Notes: a model not told the origin generated them from the letters alone. A stretch of DNA of 64,000 nucleotides from Paenibacillus amylolyticus (GCF_001570725.1 NZ_BCNV01000001.1:1116001-1180000); one strand, 5' to 3'; shown: positions 9,604-18,770, numbered from the stretch's first letter. Numbers and translations are program-made.

Positions 9604-10617
9604 ATGAGTTTTTTTAAGAAGCTGAGAGACAGCATTGCAAGCAAAACGGAGTCGGTCACCAAACAGTTCAAGGATGGATTGGAAAAGACACGTAAAGGGC
9701 TTGTGGAAAAAGTGTCGGATCTCGTTATCCGCCGCAAAAAAATTGATGAAGAGTTCTATGAAGAATTGGAAGAGATTCTGATTGGAGCAGACGTTGGCGT
9801 GAATACGGTCATGAACCTGATCGAAGACCTGCGCGTTGAGGTGAAAAAACGTAAAATTGAGGACGCGGCTGAACTGCAGCCTTTATTGTCCGAGAAACTG
9901 ACGGATCTTCTTCGTGGTGAACAGAATAACGAACTGAAAATGAACCCGGATGGTATTACCGTCATTCTGTTCGTTGGCGTTAACGGTGTTGGTAAAACAA
10001 CAACGATTGGCAAGCTGGCTCATCGCTTTAAACAGCAAGGTAAAAAAGTCATCATGGCAGCCGGAGATACGTTCCGTGCGGGAGCTATCGAACAGCTGGA
10101 AGTATGGGGACAACGTGCCGGTGTCGATGTGATCAAGCAGCAGTCCGGTTCTGATCCAGCAGCTGTTATGTATGATGCGGTACAGGCAGCAAAACAACGG
10201 GGCGCAGATGTTCTCCTCTGTGATACAGCAGGTCGTCTGCAAAATAAATCGAACCTGATGGACGAGCTTAACAAGATCTATCGTGTCATTCAGCGTGAAA
10301 TTCCGGAAGCTCCGCATGAAGTACTGATGGTACTCGATGCAACAACAGGTCAAAATGCCTTGAATCAGGCTAAACTTTTCGGTGAGAAAAGCGGCGTGAC
10401 TGGTCTGGTACTGACAAAACTGGATGGAACAGCTAAGGGTGGGATCGTTGTTGCGATCCGTCAGGAACTGGACCTGCCAGTGAAACTCGTGGGACTGGGT
10501 GAGAAGATTGACGATCTGCAGCCGTTCGATTCGGAGCAATTCGTGCATGCCTTGTTTGCCGGATTGATCCAGGAACAGTCACCTGAAGGTGCTGAAGAAG
10601 AGGAAGCTAATTCCTAG
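9604..10617 (+). CDS. ftsY: signal recognition particle receptor FtsY
   Basis: FtsY docks the SRP-ribosome complex at the membrane and hydrolyses GTP together with Ffh. The NG domain is clear: GVNGVGKTTTIGK near 124, DTAGR near 207 and TKLDGTAKGG near 272. The acidic N-terminal A domain is short, as in Gram-positives, and begins with an amphipathic helix MSFFKKLRD. The ATG at 9604 was chosen because GGAGGGG at 9593-9599 precedes it. Full length at 337 residues. Ffh is encoded 1.5 kb downstream. Confidence 0.97.
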   Translation: MSFFKKLRDSIASKTESVTKQFKDGLEKTRKGLVEKVSDLVIRRKKIDEEFYEELEEILIGADVGVNTVMNLIEDLRVEVKKRKIEDAAELQPLLSEKLTDLLRGEQNNELKMNPDGITVILFVGVNGVGKTTTIGKLAHRFKQQGKKVIMAAGDTFRAGAIEQLEVWGQRAGVDVIKQQSGSDPAAVMYDAVQAAKQRGADVLLCDTAGRLQNKSNLMDELNKIYRVIQREIPEAPHEVLMVLDATTGQNALNQAKLFGEKSGVTGLVLTKLDGTAKGGIVVAIRQELDLPVKLVGLGEKIDDLQPFDSEQFVHALFAGLIQEQSPEGAEEEEANS

Positions 10618-10651
10618 ATCTTAATAAATGGAATAAATGAGTAGCGTTAGC

Positions 10652-10714
10652 CGTATTGCCAGTGATATACGTGATAAGTGTCACGTGTAAAGTCACTGGC
10701 AATACGTGTATAAT
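10652..10714 (+). promoter_or_regulatory. long palindrome overlapping a TATAAT box
   Basis: A perfect 14-base inverted repeat (10652-10665 with 10693-10706) encloses a second one, ACGTGA/TCACGT (10669-10674 with 10681-10686). A TATAAT follows at 10709-10714, so the right arm covers the region between the -35 and -10 positions. There is no T-tract, arguing against a terminator for ftsY. Most simply it is an operator and promoter for the next gene. Confidence 0.5.
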
Positions 10715-10759
10715 GGGAATATAGAAGGCAATGCTGTAGGGTTAGAAAGGACGGTTGAA

Positions 10760-11407
10760 ATGGCCAATACTTATACCTATTCACGCCGTGAAGAAGTCGC
10801 CAATGCGGTGACACATGGAATCGGCGCTGCACTCAGTGTAGCTGCACTGGTGCTATTAATTGTATTTTCAAGTATCAAAGGCACGGCTTGGCATGTGGTC
10901 AGTTTCACGATCTACGGGATCACCATGCTGCTGCTCTATACGAGCTCAACACTCGTACATGCATGGAAAGATGGAAAAGTGAAAGATTTATTCGAGATTT
11001 TCGACCATTCATCCATTTATTTGTTCATTGCGGGATCATATACTCCGCTTTTGTTTATTGCAGTTCGCGGCACACTTGGATGGACCCTGTTTGGTATAAT
11101 CTGGGGAATCGCATTGTTCGGCGTGATTTTTAAGGCGTTCTTTACGAAAAAGTTTCTATTCATGTCTACCATTTTCTATATCGCGATGGGCTGGCTCATC
11201 GTTATTGCCTGGCAACCGCTTATGGCTGCCATTCCTACTGGCGGAATCGTGTTGCTGGTTGCTGGAGGTCTGATGTATACACTGGGGACGCTATTTTATG
11301 TGTGGCGTGGATTTCCTTATCACCATGCGATTTGGCATCTCTTTGTGCTAGCAGGCAGTATTCTTCATTTCTTCATGGTACTGCTGTACCTGACACCACT
11401 TCGCTAG
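10760..11407 (+). CDS. trhA: hemolysin III family membrane protein
   Basis: This is a PAQR/hemolysin III family protein of 215 residues with about seven membrane segments. Family features seen are the opening NAVTHGIGAAL, STLVHAW after the second helix, DHSSIYLFIAGSYTPL, and the C-terminal HHAIWHLFVL with conserved histidines thought to bind metal. The Bacillus homologue is YplQ, linked to membrane fluidity control; the hemolysin name is historical. The ATG at 10760 follows GAAAGGA. It interrupts the ftsY-ylxM neighbourhood and has its own palindromic control region and its own terminator, so it is probably a single-gene unit. Confidence 0.85.
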   Translation: MANTYTYSRREEVANAVTHGIGAALSVAALVLLIVFSSIKGTAWHVVSFTIYGITMLLLYTSSTLVHAWKDGKVKDLFEIFDHSSIYLFIAGSYTPLLFIAVRGTLGWTLFGIIWGIALFGVIFKAFFTKKFLFMSTIFYIAMGWLIVIAWQPLMAAIPTGGIVLLVAGGLMYTLGTLFYVWRGFPYHHAIWHLFVLAGSILHFFMVLLYLTPLR

Positions 11408-11416
11408 AACACCATA

Positions 11417-11458
11417 AACGGATGCATCTCCATTGGTTGAGACGCATTCGTTTTTCTT
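11417..11458 (+). terminator. terminator after trhA
   Basis: Arms 11417-11430 and 11439-11452 pair with one mismatch and one G-U, followed by TTTTT then CTTCT. It ends the single-gene trhA unit ahead of the ylxM promoter. Confidence 0.8.
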
Positions 11459-11584
11459 CTACATAGAGGTGGAGCGTGGAGGTACAGATCGGGATTGCTT
11501 GTTATGAAAAAGGGTAGAAACTACCTGTTTAGCAGCGAAATGGGACGTCATTAGAGCTGTTTTTATTGTGACAAGTATTTTTGC

Positions 11585-11613
11585 TTGACAACCTGATTTG
11601 TTTTAGGTATTAT
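11585..11613 (+). promoter_or_regulatory. vegetative promoter for ylxM-ffh
   Basis: A perfect TTGACA (11585-11590), a 17-base spacer and TATTAT (11608-11613). This is the best consensus promoter I find in the window and lies about 55 bases upstream of ylxM. Confidence 0.8.
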
Positions 11614-11668
11614 TAGGAACGTTGCAAGAGTGTAAAGTGTTTTTCCTTGACGAAGGGAGTGCCCCGAT

Positions 11669-12019
11669 GTGAGTCAAGAAAACCGGCTTGAGAAGACAAA
11701 CCGGATTAACTTGCTGTTTGCTTTTTATGAATTGTTACTTACCGAGAAACAGCAGACTTTTCTAAAGTATTACTTTCATGACGATTTTTCACTTGGTGAA
11801 ATTGCAGCCGAGTTTGAGATCAGCCGCCAGGCGGTATACGAGCATATCAAGCGTGCCGAACAAGTGCTGGAAAATTACGAAAGCAAGCTGGGCTTGCTGG
11901 AAAAGCATGAACGGCGTAATCGCAATCTTGAAGATTTGCAAAATGCATTGGAACGCGCAGGCGTCTCCATTGATAACAACAAACAAATACACGATATCGT
12001 TGCTCAGCTTAGTGAATGA
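11669..12019 (+). CDS. ylxM: YlxM family SRP-associated helix-turn-helix protein
   Basis: YlxM (UPF0122) is a small helix-turn-helix protein encoded next to ffh and reported to modulate SRP GTPase activity. The 116-residue protein has a sigma-70 region 4-like helix-turn-helix at about 35-70 (FSLGEIAAEFEISRQAVYEHI). The GTG start at 11669 follows AAGGGAG at 11653-11659. It lies 63 bases before ffh under the consensus promoter at 11585, so the two are most likely co-transcribed. Confidence 0.92.
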   Translation: MSQENRLEKTNRINLLFAFYELLLTEKQQTFLKYYFHDDFSLGEIAAEFEISRQAVYEHIKRAEQVLENYESKLGLLEKHERRNRNLEDLQNALERAGVSIDNNKQIHDIVAQLSE

Positions 12020-12082
12020 AACTTTGGTTGAGCGGAACGTATCGGTCTGGAAAACAGTATTAAAGCTTAAGGAGGTGGGATC

Positions 12083-13459
12083 ATGGCATTTGAAGGATTA
12101 ACGACCCGATTACAGAATGTGTTCAGCAAGCTGCGCGGCAAAGGCAAGGTGTCTGATGAGGATGTAGCCGAAGCTATGCGCGAGGTACGTCTGGCATTGC
12201 TCGAAGCGGATGTAAACTTCAAAGTGGTCAAGGAATTCATCGCCAAGGTGAAAGAGAAGGCTGTTGGCAAAGAAGTGATGGAGAGCTTCACGCCAGGAAT
12301 GGTCATCATCGACATCGTTAACAAGGAATTGACGGATTTGATGGGCGGAAGCCAAGCGAAACTGGCTAAAGCGAACAAACCGCCTACGGTGCTGATGATG
12401 GTTGGTTTGCAGGGTGCTGGTAAAACAACCACATCGGGTAAACTGGCTAAAATGCTGCAAAAGCAAAACAGCAGACCATTGCTTGTTGCAGGGGATATTT
12501 ATCGTCCGGCAGCGATCAAACAGTTGCAAGTACTCGGCGAGCAGATCAAAGCGCCGGTATTCACACTGGGAGATCAGACAAGCCCTGTTGAGATAGCACG
12601 TCAAGGTCTTCAACATGCCAAAGATAACGGTAATGACTATGTCATTATCGATACGGCTGGACGTCTGCATGTCGATGAAGAGCTGATGGAAGAGCTTCGC
12701 CAGATTCACAGCGTAGTGAATCCGGATGAAGTACTGCTTGTCGTAGACAGTATGACAGGTCAGGATGCGGTTAACGTAGCAGAACACTTTAATCAGCAAC
12801 TTAATCTGACCGGGGTTGTCTTGACGAAGCTGGATGGCGACACTCGTGGTGGTGCCGCACTTTCCGTCAAAGCAGTTACGGGTTGTCCAATCAAGTTTGC
12901 TTCCCTTGGAGAGAAACTTGACGCTTTGGAGCCGTTCCATCCGGAACGTATGGCTTCACGGATTCTCGGTATGGGTGATATGTTATCTCTGATTGAGAAA
13001 GCTCAATTAAACATTGATACCGATAAAGCCAAGGAAATGGAACGGAAGATGCGTAATGCAGAATTCACGTTTGAAGATTTCCTGGAGCAGATGGATCAAG
13101 TGAAAAAGTTGGGACCAATCGATCAGATCATGGATATGATTCCTGGCATGGGCAAGATGAAACAAGCCAAAGACTTGAAGGTTGATGATAAACAGATGGG
13201 CCGGATCGAAGCGATCGTCTACTCTATGACGACCGAAGAGAAACGAAACCCGGACATGATCAACCATAGCCGCCGGAAGCGTATTGCTACGGGTAGCGGA
13301 ACATCTCTGGCTGAAGTAAATCGTCTGATCAAGCAGTTTGATGAGATGCGCCGCATGATGAAACAGTTCTCGGATATGATGGGACCTAAAGGCGGTAAAA
13401 ATAAAGCTATGAAGCAGCTTAAAGGTATGGGTAAAGGAATGAAGTTTCCTTTCCGTTAA
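12083..13459 (+). CDS. ffh: signal recognition particle protein Ffh
   Basis: Ffh binds signal sequences and 4.5S/scRNA and targets ribosomes to FtsY. The N and G domains hold GLQGAGKTTTSGK near 108-120, DTAGR near 191 and TKLDGDTRGG near 248. From about 300 on, the methionine-rich M domain is visible, with the RNA-binding helix segment GSGTSLAEVNRLIKQF and the Met-rich tail. The length of 458 residues is normal. The ATG follows AAGGAGGTG. Confidence 0.98.
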   Translation: MAFEGLTTRLQNVFSKLRGKGKVSDEDVAEAMREVRLALLEADVNFKVVKEFIAKVKEKAVGKEVMESFTPGMVIIDIVNKELTDLMGGSQAKLAKANKPPTVLMMVGLQGAGKTTTSGKLAKMLQKQNSRPLLVAGDIYRPAAIKQLQVLGEQIKAPVFTLGDQTSPVEIARQGLQHAKDNGNDYVIIDTAGRLHVDEELMEELRQIHSVVNPDEVLLVVDSMTGQDAVNVAEHFNQQLNLTGVVLTKLDGDTRGGAALSVKAVTGCPIKFASLGEKLDALEPFHPERMASRILGMGDMLSLIEKAQLNIDTDKAKEMERKMRNAEFTFEDFLEQMDQVKKLGPIDQIMDMIPGMGKMKQAKDLKVDDKQMGRIEAIVYSMTTEEKRNPDMINHSRRKRIATGSGTSLAEVNRLIKQFDEMRRMMKQFSDMMGPKGGKNKAMKQLKGMGKGMKFPFR

Positions 13460-13511
13460 TTAAGCGAAGCTAAATCATATACAGATTTCATTGAAGGAGG
13501 TGAATTTTCAA

Positions 13512-13784
13512 ATGGCAGTTCGTATTCGTCTGAAACGTATGGGTGCTCACAAAGCTCCTTTCTACCGCGTAGTGGTATCGGATTCCCGTTCCCCACGTGA
13601 CGGTCGTTTTATCGAGGAGATCGGTTACTACAACCCGGTTGAACAACCGGCTGTTGTTAAGATCGATGAAGATAAAGCATTGGCATGGCTTCAAAACGGT
13701 GCACAAGCATCTGACACTGTCCGCAACTTGCTTAGCAAAGCGGGCGTGATGAAGAAGTTCCACGAGTCTAAATTATCTAAATAA
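13512..13784 (+). CDS. rpsP: ribosomal protein bS16
   Basis: Ribosomal protein S16, 90 residues, beginning [19 protein letters not shown] as in the family. The ATG at 13512 follows a strong AAGGAGGTGA at 13494-13503. It stands between ffh and the KH-domain gene, the standard Firmicute order. Confidence 0.98.
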   Translation: MAVRIRLKRMGAHKAPFYRVVVSDSRSPRDGRFIEEIGYYNPVEQPAVVKIDEDKALAWLQNGAQASDTVRNLLSKAGVMKKFHESKLSK

Positions 13785-13807
13785 AGTGCTGATTCGGAGG
13801 GTCATCT

Positions 13808-14038
13808 ATGGAAGAATTAGTAAGCATAATTGCTAAGGCTTTGGTCGATCATCCGGAAGATGTGACGGTTCGGACGGTTGAGAAAGACCGGCTTGTCGTT
13901 TATGAGTTAACTGTTCATCCCGACGATGTTGGGAAGGTAATTGGTAAACAGGGACGAATCGCAAAATCTCTTCGCACGGTCGTCACATCAGCAGCAGTTA
14001 AGATGGATAAACGGGTTACCGTTGATATCATATCTTAA
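13808..14038 (+). CDS. khpA: KH-domain RNA-binding protein
   Basis: A 76-residue single-KH protein (YlqC/KhpA family) that binds RNA together with KhpB/EloR and affects cell elongation in related bacteria. The GKVIGKQGRIAKSLR segment is the KH GxxG loop. The ATG has GGAGG 7 bases upstream. ylqD, which follows it in B. subtilis, is missing; a terminator and a repeat element stand there instead. Confidence 0.93.
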   Translation: MEELVSIIAKALVDHPEDVTVRTVEKDRLVVYELTVHPDDVGKVIGKQGRIAKSLRTVVTSAAVKMDKRVTVDIIS

Positions 14039-14047
14039 AGATATACG

Positions 14048-14081
14048 AAAGGGGGTTAGGATGCATGTCCTAGCCCCTTTT
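14048..14081 (+). terminator. possible terminator after khpA
   Basis: A stem of about 14 pairs (AAAGGGGGTTAGGA against TCCTAGCCCCTTTT) with two G-U pairs and a 6-base loop. The T-run is part of the stem base and the following bases are not T-rich, so strength is uncertain. Confidence 0.6.
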
Positions 14082-14094
14082 CGTGCATGCTGAA

Positions 14095-14315
14095 CTTAAT
14101 ATGTTGGATTAGATATTGAATTAAAATATTTTTGGGTATGAGTGACTTCGTAGCAGTGCAGGGGACGGGATCGATTCTGGAGAAGCGTTAGCGTTCGCCT
14201 TTATCACCTCATTTTCACCTTTTAAAGTAAGTTTGAAAAATGAGGGGGTAACAGCGATCGAAAGAACGAACCGTCGCCGGAACGATCATACGAGAGTCGA
14301 AGTAGCTGTTTAGTT
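14095..14315 (+). repeat. dispersed intergenic hairpin element, copy C
   Basis: The core stem pairs 14201-14215 with 14237-14251. At stem positions 9 and 10 the left arm reads TC where copies A and B read GG, and the right arm changes in step so pairing is kept (G-C becomes C-G and G-U becomes U-A). The flanks GCGTTCGCCTTTATC and ACAGCGATCG are near-identical to copy A. It fills the khpA-rimM gap, with no open frame. Confidence 0.8.
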
Positions 14316-14339
14316 TGATTTAATTTCATAGGAGGAAAT

Positions 14340-14852
14340 ATGGCAGAGTTTATGAATGTAGGTAAAATCGTCAATACGCATGGAATTCGCGGCGAGGTAA
14401 GAATCATGCCTTTAACTGATTTCCCGGAAGTGCGTTTCGCGAAAAATGCAGAGTTGTTTTTCTTTACACCAGATAATCATCCAGTCATGGTCAACGTGGA
14501 ATCTTCACGTTTGCATAAGAATATGTATATTCTTCGTCTGAAAGAGTATGGCAATATTAATGAAGTCGAGAAGTTTAAAGGCGGCATGGCCAAAGTGTTG
14601 AAAGAGAACCTGGCTGAACTGGAGGAAGGTGAATACTACTTCCATCAAATCGTTGGGTGTTCTGTCATCACTGAAGAGGGTGAAACGCTTGGAACCATCT
14701 CTGAAATTTTGACTCCAGGTGCCAATGATGTATGGGTTGTCAAAACGCCAGCAGGCAAAGAAGTACTGATTCCTGTTATTGATGATGTAGTACTTGATGT
14801 GGACATCGAACAGCAGCAAGTGAAGATTCATCTGATGGAAGGACTGCTGTAA
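14340..14852 (+). CDS. rimM: 16S rRNA processing protein RimM
   Basis: RimM helps mature the 30S head, binding S19. The 170-residue protein has the N-terminal RimM domain ([17 protein letters not shown]) and a C-terminal PRC-barrel (ending [15 protein letters not shown]). The ATG at 14340 follows AGGAGG. It ends 1 base before trmD, so translation is probably coupled. Confidence 0.97.
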   Translation: MAEFMNVGKIVNTHGIRGEVRIMPLTDFPEVRFAKNAELFFFTPDNHPVMVNVESSRLHKNMYILRLKEYGNINEVEKFKGGMAKVLKENLAELEEGEYYFHQIVGCSVITEEGETLGTISEILTPGANDVWVVKTPAGKEVLIPVIDDVVLDVDIEQQQVKIHLMEGLL

Positions 14853-14853
14853 C

Positions 14854-15621
14854 ATGAAAGTGGATGTATTAACATTATTCCCGGAGATGTTTGACGGCGT
14901 ATTCGGAGCAAGCATTTTGGGTAAAGCCCAAACGAAGGGGCTGGTGTCCCTCGGTGCAACCAACTTCCGTAATTATGCGACCAATAAGCACAATACGGTC
15001 GATGATGCTCCTTACGGTGGGGGTGGAGGCATGGTGCTGAAACCAGATCCGATCTTTGCTGCTGTTGAAGATGTGCTGGAGCAACGCGGAGAAGCCGCGG
15101 CAACGATGAAAGCTCCACGTATCATTTTAATGTGTCCGCAAGGTGAGACGTTTACACAGAAAAAAGCAGAAGAACTTGTACAGGAAGATCATCTGATTTT
15201 TATATGCGGACATTATGAAGGTTACGATGAGCGAATCCGCGAATTTCTCGTGACGGATGAACTATCCATTGGTGATTACGTACTCACGGGTGGGGAGTTG
15301 CCTGCTATGGTTGCGATTGACAGCATCGTACGTCTTATCCCCGGTGTGCTTGGCAATGAGACAAGCGCAGTAACCGATTCATTCAGCACCGGACTCCTGG
15401 AATATCCACATTACACACGCCCACCCGAGTTTAGGGGCATGAAAGTGCCGGATATGCTGTTGTCAGGACATCACCTGAACATTGAGGCGTGGCGTAGAGA
15501 ACAATCTTTGCTTCGTACGCTAGAGCGTAGACCAGAGATGTTGGAAACGGCCGACTTGACGGACAAAGAGCGAATTTGGTTGAAAAAGATACGCTCAAAC
15601 CGTGAAAATAACATTGAGTAA
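14854..15621 (+). CDS. trmD: tRNA (guanine37-N1)-methyltransferase
   Basis: TrmD methylates G37 next to the anticodon of a tRNA subset and prevents frameshifting. The 255-residue SPOUT enzyme shows the opening [11 protein letters not shown], the knot residues in [11 protein letters not shown] and YVLTGGELP, and the linker with the catalytic Asp in SAVTDSF. It lies immediately after rimM and is closed by the terminator at 15666. Confidence 0.98.
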   Translation: MKVDVLTLFPEMFDGVFGASILGKAQTKGLVSLGATNFRNYATNKHNTVDDAPYGGGGGMVLKPDPIFAAVEDVLEQRGEAAATMKAPRIILMCPQGETFTQKKAEELVQEDHLIFICGHYEGYDERIREFLVTDELSIGDYVLTGGELPAMVAIDSIVRLIPGVLGNETSAVTDSFSTGLLEYPHYTRPPEFRGMKVPDMLLSGHHLNIEAWRREQSLLRTLERRPEMLETADLTDKERIWLKKIRSNRENNIE

Positions 15622-15665
15622 TATGCATCGTATGAACACGTAAATATATCTTTTTTTAGAGTTCG

Positions 15666-15702
15666 AAAAGCTAACCTTGATACCACAGGTTGGCTTTTTT
15701 TA
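15666..15702 (+). terminator. terminator after trmD
   Basis: AAAGCTAACC (15667-15676) pairs with GGTTGGCTTT (15688-15697) with one G-U, followed by T to 15701. It ends the rimM-trmD unit, so rplS downstream has its own promoter. Confidence 0.85.
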
Positions 15703-15746
15703 TTTATATTGTAAGAAGAGAGCTGGATTTCGATTGGTCCATCCTA

Positions 15747-15766
15747 TAAAATATAGATATATTTTA
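15747..15766 (+). promoter_or_regulatory. AT-rich perfect palindrome upstream of the VOC gene
   Basis: TAAAATATA and TATATTTTA form a perfect 9+9 inverted repeat around GA. It lies 41 bases before the VOC gene start in the short gap after the trmD terminator. It may be an operator, but AT-rich palindromes arise easily by chance. Confidence 0.35.
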
Positions 15767-15806
15767 AAACTAAGTTTCATTAATTGAAACAGGAGGGGGT
15801 GTATGA

Positions 15807-16181
15807 ATGACTTACAATATTATTGGTCTTGATCATATTCAGCTCGCAGCACCAGAAGGTTGTGAGGCGGAGGCGCGTCATTTTTTCAATAATGTATTGG
15901 GATGGACCGAGATTCCCAAACCTGAAGCTCTAAGAAAACGGGGTGGTGTATGGTTCGATTGTGGCAGACACCAAGTGCATATTGGTGTACAAAAAGATTT
16001 CATTCCCGCTACAAAAGCTCATCCGGCCTTTCATGTACAACATTTGGATCAGTTGCGTGATCATCTAAATCATAACCATATTCATATTGTCGATGACGAA
16101 GCAAGGCTAGATGAAGGTGTACGACGATTCTATATAAATGATCCTTTTGGCAATCGTCTTGAGTTCTTAGAGTGGGTATGA
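15807..16181 (+). CDS. VOC superfamily (glyoxalase-like) protein
   Basis: A 124-residue protein of the vicinal oxygen chelate fold, which includes glyoxalases, dioxygenases and antibiotic-binding proteins. Visible features are the opening GLDHIQLAAPEGCEAEARHFF, an HVQHLDQL middle strand and the C-terminal DPFGNRLEFLEW, with His and Glu in the usual metal positions. The ATG follows AGGAGGGG at 15791-15798. Substrate unknown. It is the first gene of a three-gene block inserted between trmD and rplS. Confidence 0.8.
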   Translation: MTYNIIGLDHIQLAAPEGCEAEARHFFNNVLGWTEIPKPEALRKRGGVWFDCGRHQVHIGVQKDFIPATKAHPAFHVQHLDQLRDHLNHNHIHIVDDEARLDEGVRRFYINDPFGNRLEFLEWV

Positions 16182-16337
16182 ATCATTCGTTTAAAACGGT
16201 TCTTGTTGACGTGAGTACTTTCTTGCAGCTTTGAACATTTTTGCATGACCACATAATAGGGTTGTAAAAATAAGGGGTTTTCTTTATGGTGAACTCAGCT
16301 GGATTTGAATAACAAAGATACGCTGAGGAGGAAGGTT

Positions 16338-17579
16338 ATGAAACATCAGCCTTATGAAATCGCCAAAGTAGATATTAGCCAGGCCGGAGAACGGTGCAAA
16401 ATGCTTTTGGGAGATCTGAATGGGGACGGCAGACTTGAGATATTGCTGGTACAGGCAGATGGGGGCATAGACGATCGGTATGTTCCGCATCAGGTCTGCT
16501 GCTTGACTGCGTTTGATCTGGAAGGAACATTACTATGGCAGGTGGGAACACCTGATCCGAATGCAGGCGGTCCAGGCTCAGACTATCCCGCTCAGATCGC
16601 AGATTGGGATGGTGACGGAAATAATGAAATATTGTGTGTCATGGACAAACAATTTCTCGTGTTGAATGGCGAGACTGGAGAGATCAAAGAAACACATGAT
16701 CTGCCAGGTAATGAAGCACATGATTGCATTATTCTCGCCAACCTGACGGGTAAGCAGCAGAAAATGGACATTATACTGAAAGACCGCTATAAGACGTTAT
16801 GGGCACTCGACCATGAATTTAATTTGTTATGGAAGCATGAAGGGAATCCGGGGCATTTTCCATGGGTATATGATATTGATGGAGACGGTAAGGATGAAGT
16901 GATGGCCGGATATGACATGCTGGATCATGATGGGACGTTGTTATGGTCTTGTAAGAATCTGGATGATCATGCCGACTGTATTTGGTTTGGAGATGTTGAC
17001 GGTGATGGGCAAGTCGAGGTTGTTATTGGTGGCAGCGTCACGGTCATGATGGACCGCTATGGTAATGAGAAATGGCGTTATGAAGATTCGATTGAATCAC
17101 AGCATATTGCGCTGGGCCATTTTTGTACTGGAATGGAAGGGTTACAGATTGCAGGCTTGGACCGGATTATCCGGGGGGATGAGAACGGTAAGGATGGAAT
17201 GTTCATGCTGGATCGTGACGGAAAAGAAATATGGAAAGAAAATCGCACGACTCGTGGATGGTTAACGATTATAGAGCCTGTATGTAACTGGGATGAAGGT
17301 GGACTTGATTATATTTTGGCGTATCGCCGAGGTGGAGATGTGTTGCCTTCTTTGGTAGATGGAGACATGAAAACGGTTACTCAATTCCCGAAAGAGGGAT
17401 ATGTGGTGCATGCAGACCTGGTTCAGACGGGGAAAGAACAGATCATCATCTATGACGCACAAGAAGCAGTGATGTATTCCAGCTCTCCGATGACATTATC
17501 ACTTACTGATGCAAAAAGAGCCAAGCCACAGCTTAAAAGGCTGTATAGCTCGACTCTGTATCCCGGCGGTGAAGTTTAA
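16338..17579 (+). CDS. FG-GAP/VCBS-like beta-propeller protein
   Basis: A 413-residue protein with repeated calcium-loop-like motifs of the form D-x-D/N-G-D-G-x-x-E: GDLNGDGRLEIL, ADWDGDGNNEIL, YDIDGDGKDEVM and GDVDGDGQVEVV. Similar propellers occur in integrin-like proteins and in family 11 rhamnogalacturonan lyases, but no catalytic signature is evident and I cannot assign a reaction. There is no signal peptide, unusual for this fold class. The ATG at 16338 follows AGGAGGAAGG. It runs convergent to the deacetylase gene with only 9 bases between. Confidence 0.7.
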   Translation: MKHQPYEIAKVDISQAGERCKMLLGDLNGDGRLEILLVQADGGIDDRYVPHQVCCLTAFDLEGTLLWQVGTPDPNAGGPGSDYPAQIADWDGDGNNEILCVMDKQFLVLNGETGEIKETHDLPGNEAHDCIILANLTGKQQKMDIILKDRYKTLWALDHEFNLLWKHEGNPGHFPWVYDIDGDGKDEVMAGYDMLDHDGTLLWSCKNLDDHADCIWFGDVDGDGQVEVVIGGSVTVMMDRYGNEKWRYEDSIESQHIALGHFCTGMEGLQIAGLDRIIRGDENGKDGMFMLDRDGKEIWKENRTTRGWLTIIEPVCNWDEGGLDYILAYRRGGDVLPSLVDGDMKTVTQFPKEGYVVHADLVQTGKEQIIIYDAQEAVMYSSSPMTLSLTDAKRAKPQLKRLYSSTLYPGGEV

Positions 17580-17588
17580 ATCTAGGTT

Positions 17589-18554
17589 TCATTGGTCATT
17601 CCGCGATGCAGCTAATCCGTTCTGCGGACTGGATTCGGGCTGAAGCAAGGACGCCAGGTCAGTACCGGTCGTGACCGTCAAGCGAGGTAGCTTCATGGGA
17701 GGATCTCCTGGATGCACAAATCCAGACTTTACGGTAAAGGCCATACGATATCCATGTTGCTGTAACTTGTAGATCATCTGTGTACTGGTATAGCCAAAAG
17801 GATAGGCCAGATAAGGTGTGTCTATTCCGGTTTGCTTCATTTGCTGGATATCATCATCCAGAAGACTAGTGTCCAGACCGACAGGAACACTGTTGCCACA
17901 GCGGATAAATCCCTTGTGATGCAGGTTATAGGTATGGCTGTTGAATTCAAATACGTCAGTTGCCGCCTGCATCTCTGGCTTGGAGATGAAACTGTTAATG
18001 GCGGGATCAAATTCCGAAGGTTGCTCCTGAATTTTACTGCCTATGACAAACAGCGAGGCGTGGAAATTATATTTTTGAAGCACAGGGTAAGCTAACGTAT
18101 AATTGTTCTGGTAACCATCATCAAAGGTAATTACAATGGACTTTTGTGGTAAGGAGATCTTCCCGTTGACATATTGTTCGAGCTGATCCAGTGTAATCGT
18201 ACGGTAGCCTTCATCGTGCAGGTATTTCATATTTTGCTCGAAATCCTCCAGATTAATGATGGATTTATTACCTGTTTCGTGATTGTTCAGTTTGGGCTCT
18301 ATGTAATGATACATCAGTACAGGCACTTCTGTAGCGGTACCTTGTTCAATCTTGAAGGCAGAACGATCCAGCGTAGGTTGGCTAGAGAAGTCAGTATGTG
18401 ATAGCTGGAATGCTTTGCCTTTGACCATATCCCAGGAGGTACAGGCTTTGTGTGACATGGCATTCGTCGGATGAGTTACGGCATATGCATACAGTGTAAT
18501 GGAGCATGTGAGCATGGCGAGTACAGCAAGCGTGATCTTTTTCCAATATTTCAT
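17589..18554 (-). CDS. membrane-anchored polysaccharide deacetylase
   Basis: A NodB-fold carbohydrate esterase acting outside the membrane on a cell-surface polymer such as peptidoglycan or exopolysaccharide. An N-terminal signal or anchor (KKITLAVLAMLTCSITLYAYA) precedes the domain. Motifs seen are PVLMYHYIEP, the catalytic and metal ITFDDGYQNN, the metal-binding SHTYNLH and LAYPFGYT. The start at 18554 was chosen since AAAGGAG precedes it on the - strand; an ATG at 18584 is possible. About 321 residues. It may be a PgaB- or PdaA-type enzyme; the substrate cannot be read from the sequence. Confidence 0.85.
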   Translation of the reverse strand: MKYWKKITLAVLAMLTCSITLYAYAVTHPTNAMSHKACTSWDMVKGKAFQLSHTDFSSQPTLDRSAFKIEQGTATEVPVLMYHYIEPKLNNHETGNKSIINLEDFEQNMKYLHDEGYRTITLDQLEQYVNGKISLPQKSIVITFDDGYQNNYTLAYPVLQKYNFHASLFVIGSKIQEQPSEFDPAINSFISKPEMQAATDVFEFNSHTYNLHHKGFIRCGNSVPVGLDTSLLDDDIQQMKQTGIDTPYLAYPFGYTSTQMIYKLQQHGYRMAFTVKSGFVHPGDPPMKLPRLTVTTGTDLASLLQPESSPQNGLAASRNDQ

Positions 18555-18770
18555 GAGTCTTTGGGTTCTCCTTTGAAGTGTCATTAAGTTATATCATAGA
18601 CGATATTTCTGTACGGGAGGTTACATTATTTTTTCCTGTATCAGGTTGGCATGCCGAAGAGAGTGTTCATAAACTGTCATGTGGGAGAATGTATTTAAGA
18701 ATGAAGTCTACATGTGATGGATGAGTTTCAAAGCGGCAGATTGAACAATAGGCATTTTGTTTAATTTGTC

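Noticed and set aside
11504-11554. 16-codon frame starting MKKGRNYLF upstream of ylxM
   Set aside because: Too short, lies upstream of the ylxM promoter, and no ribosome site of quality.
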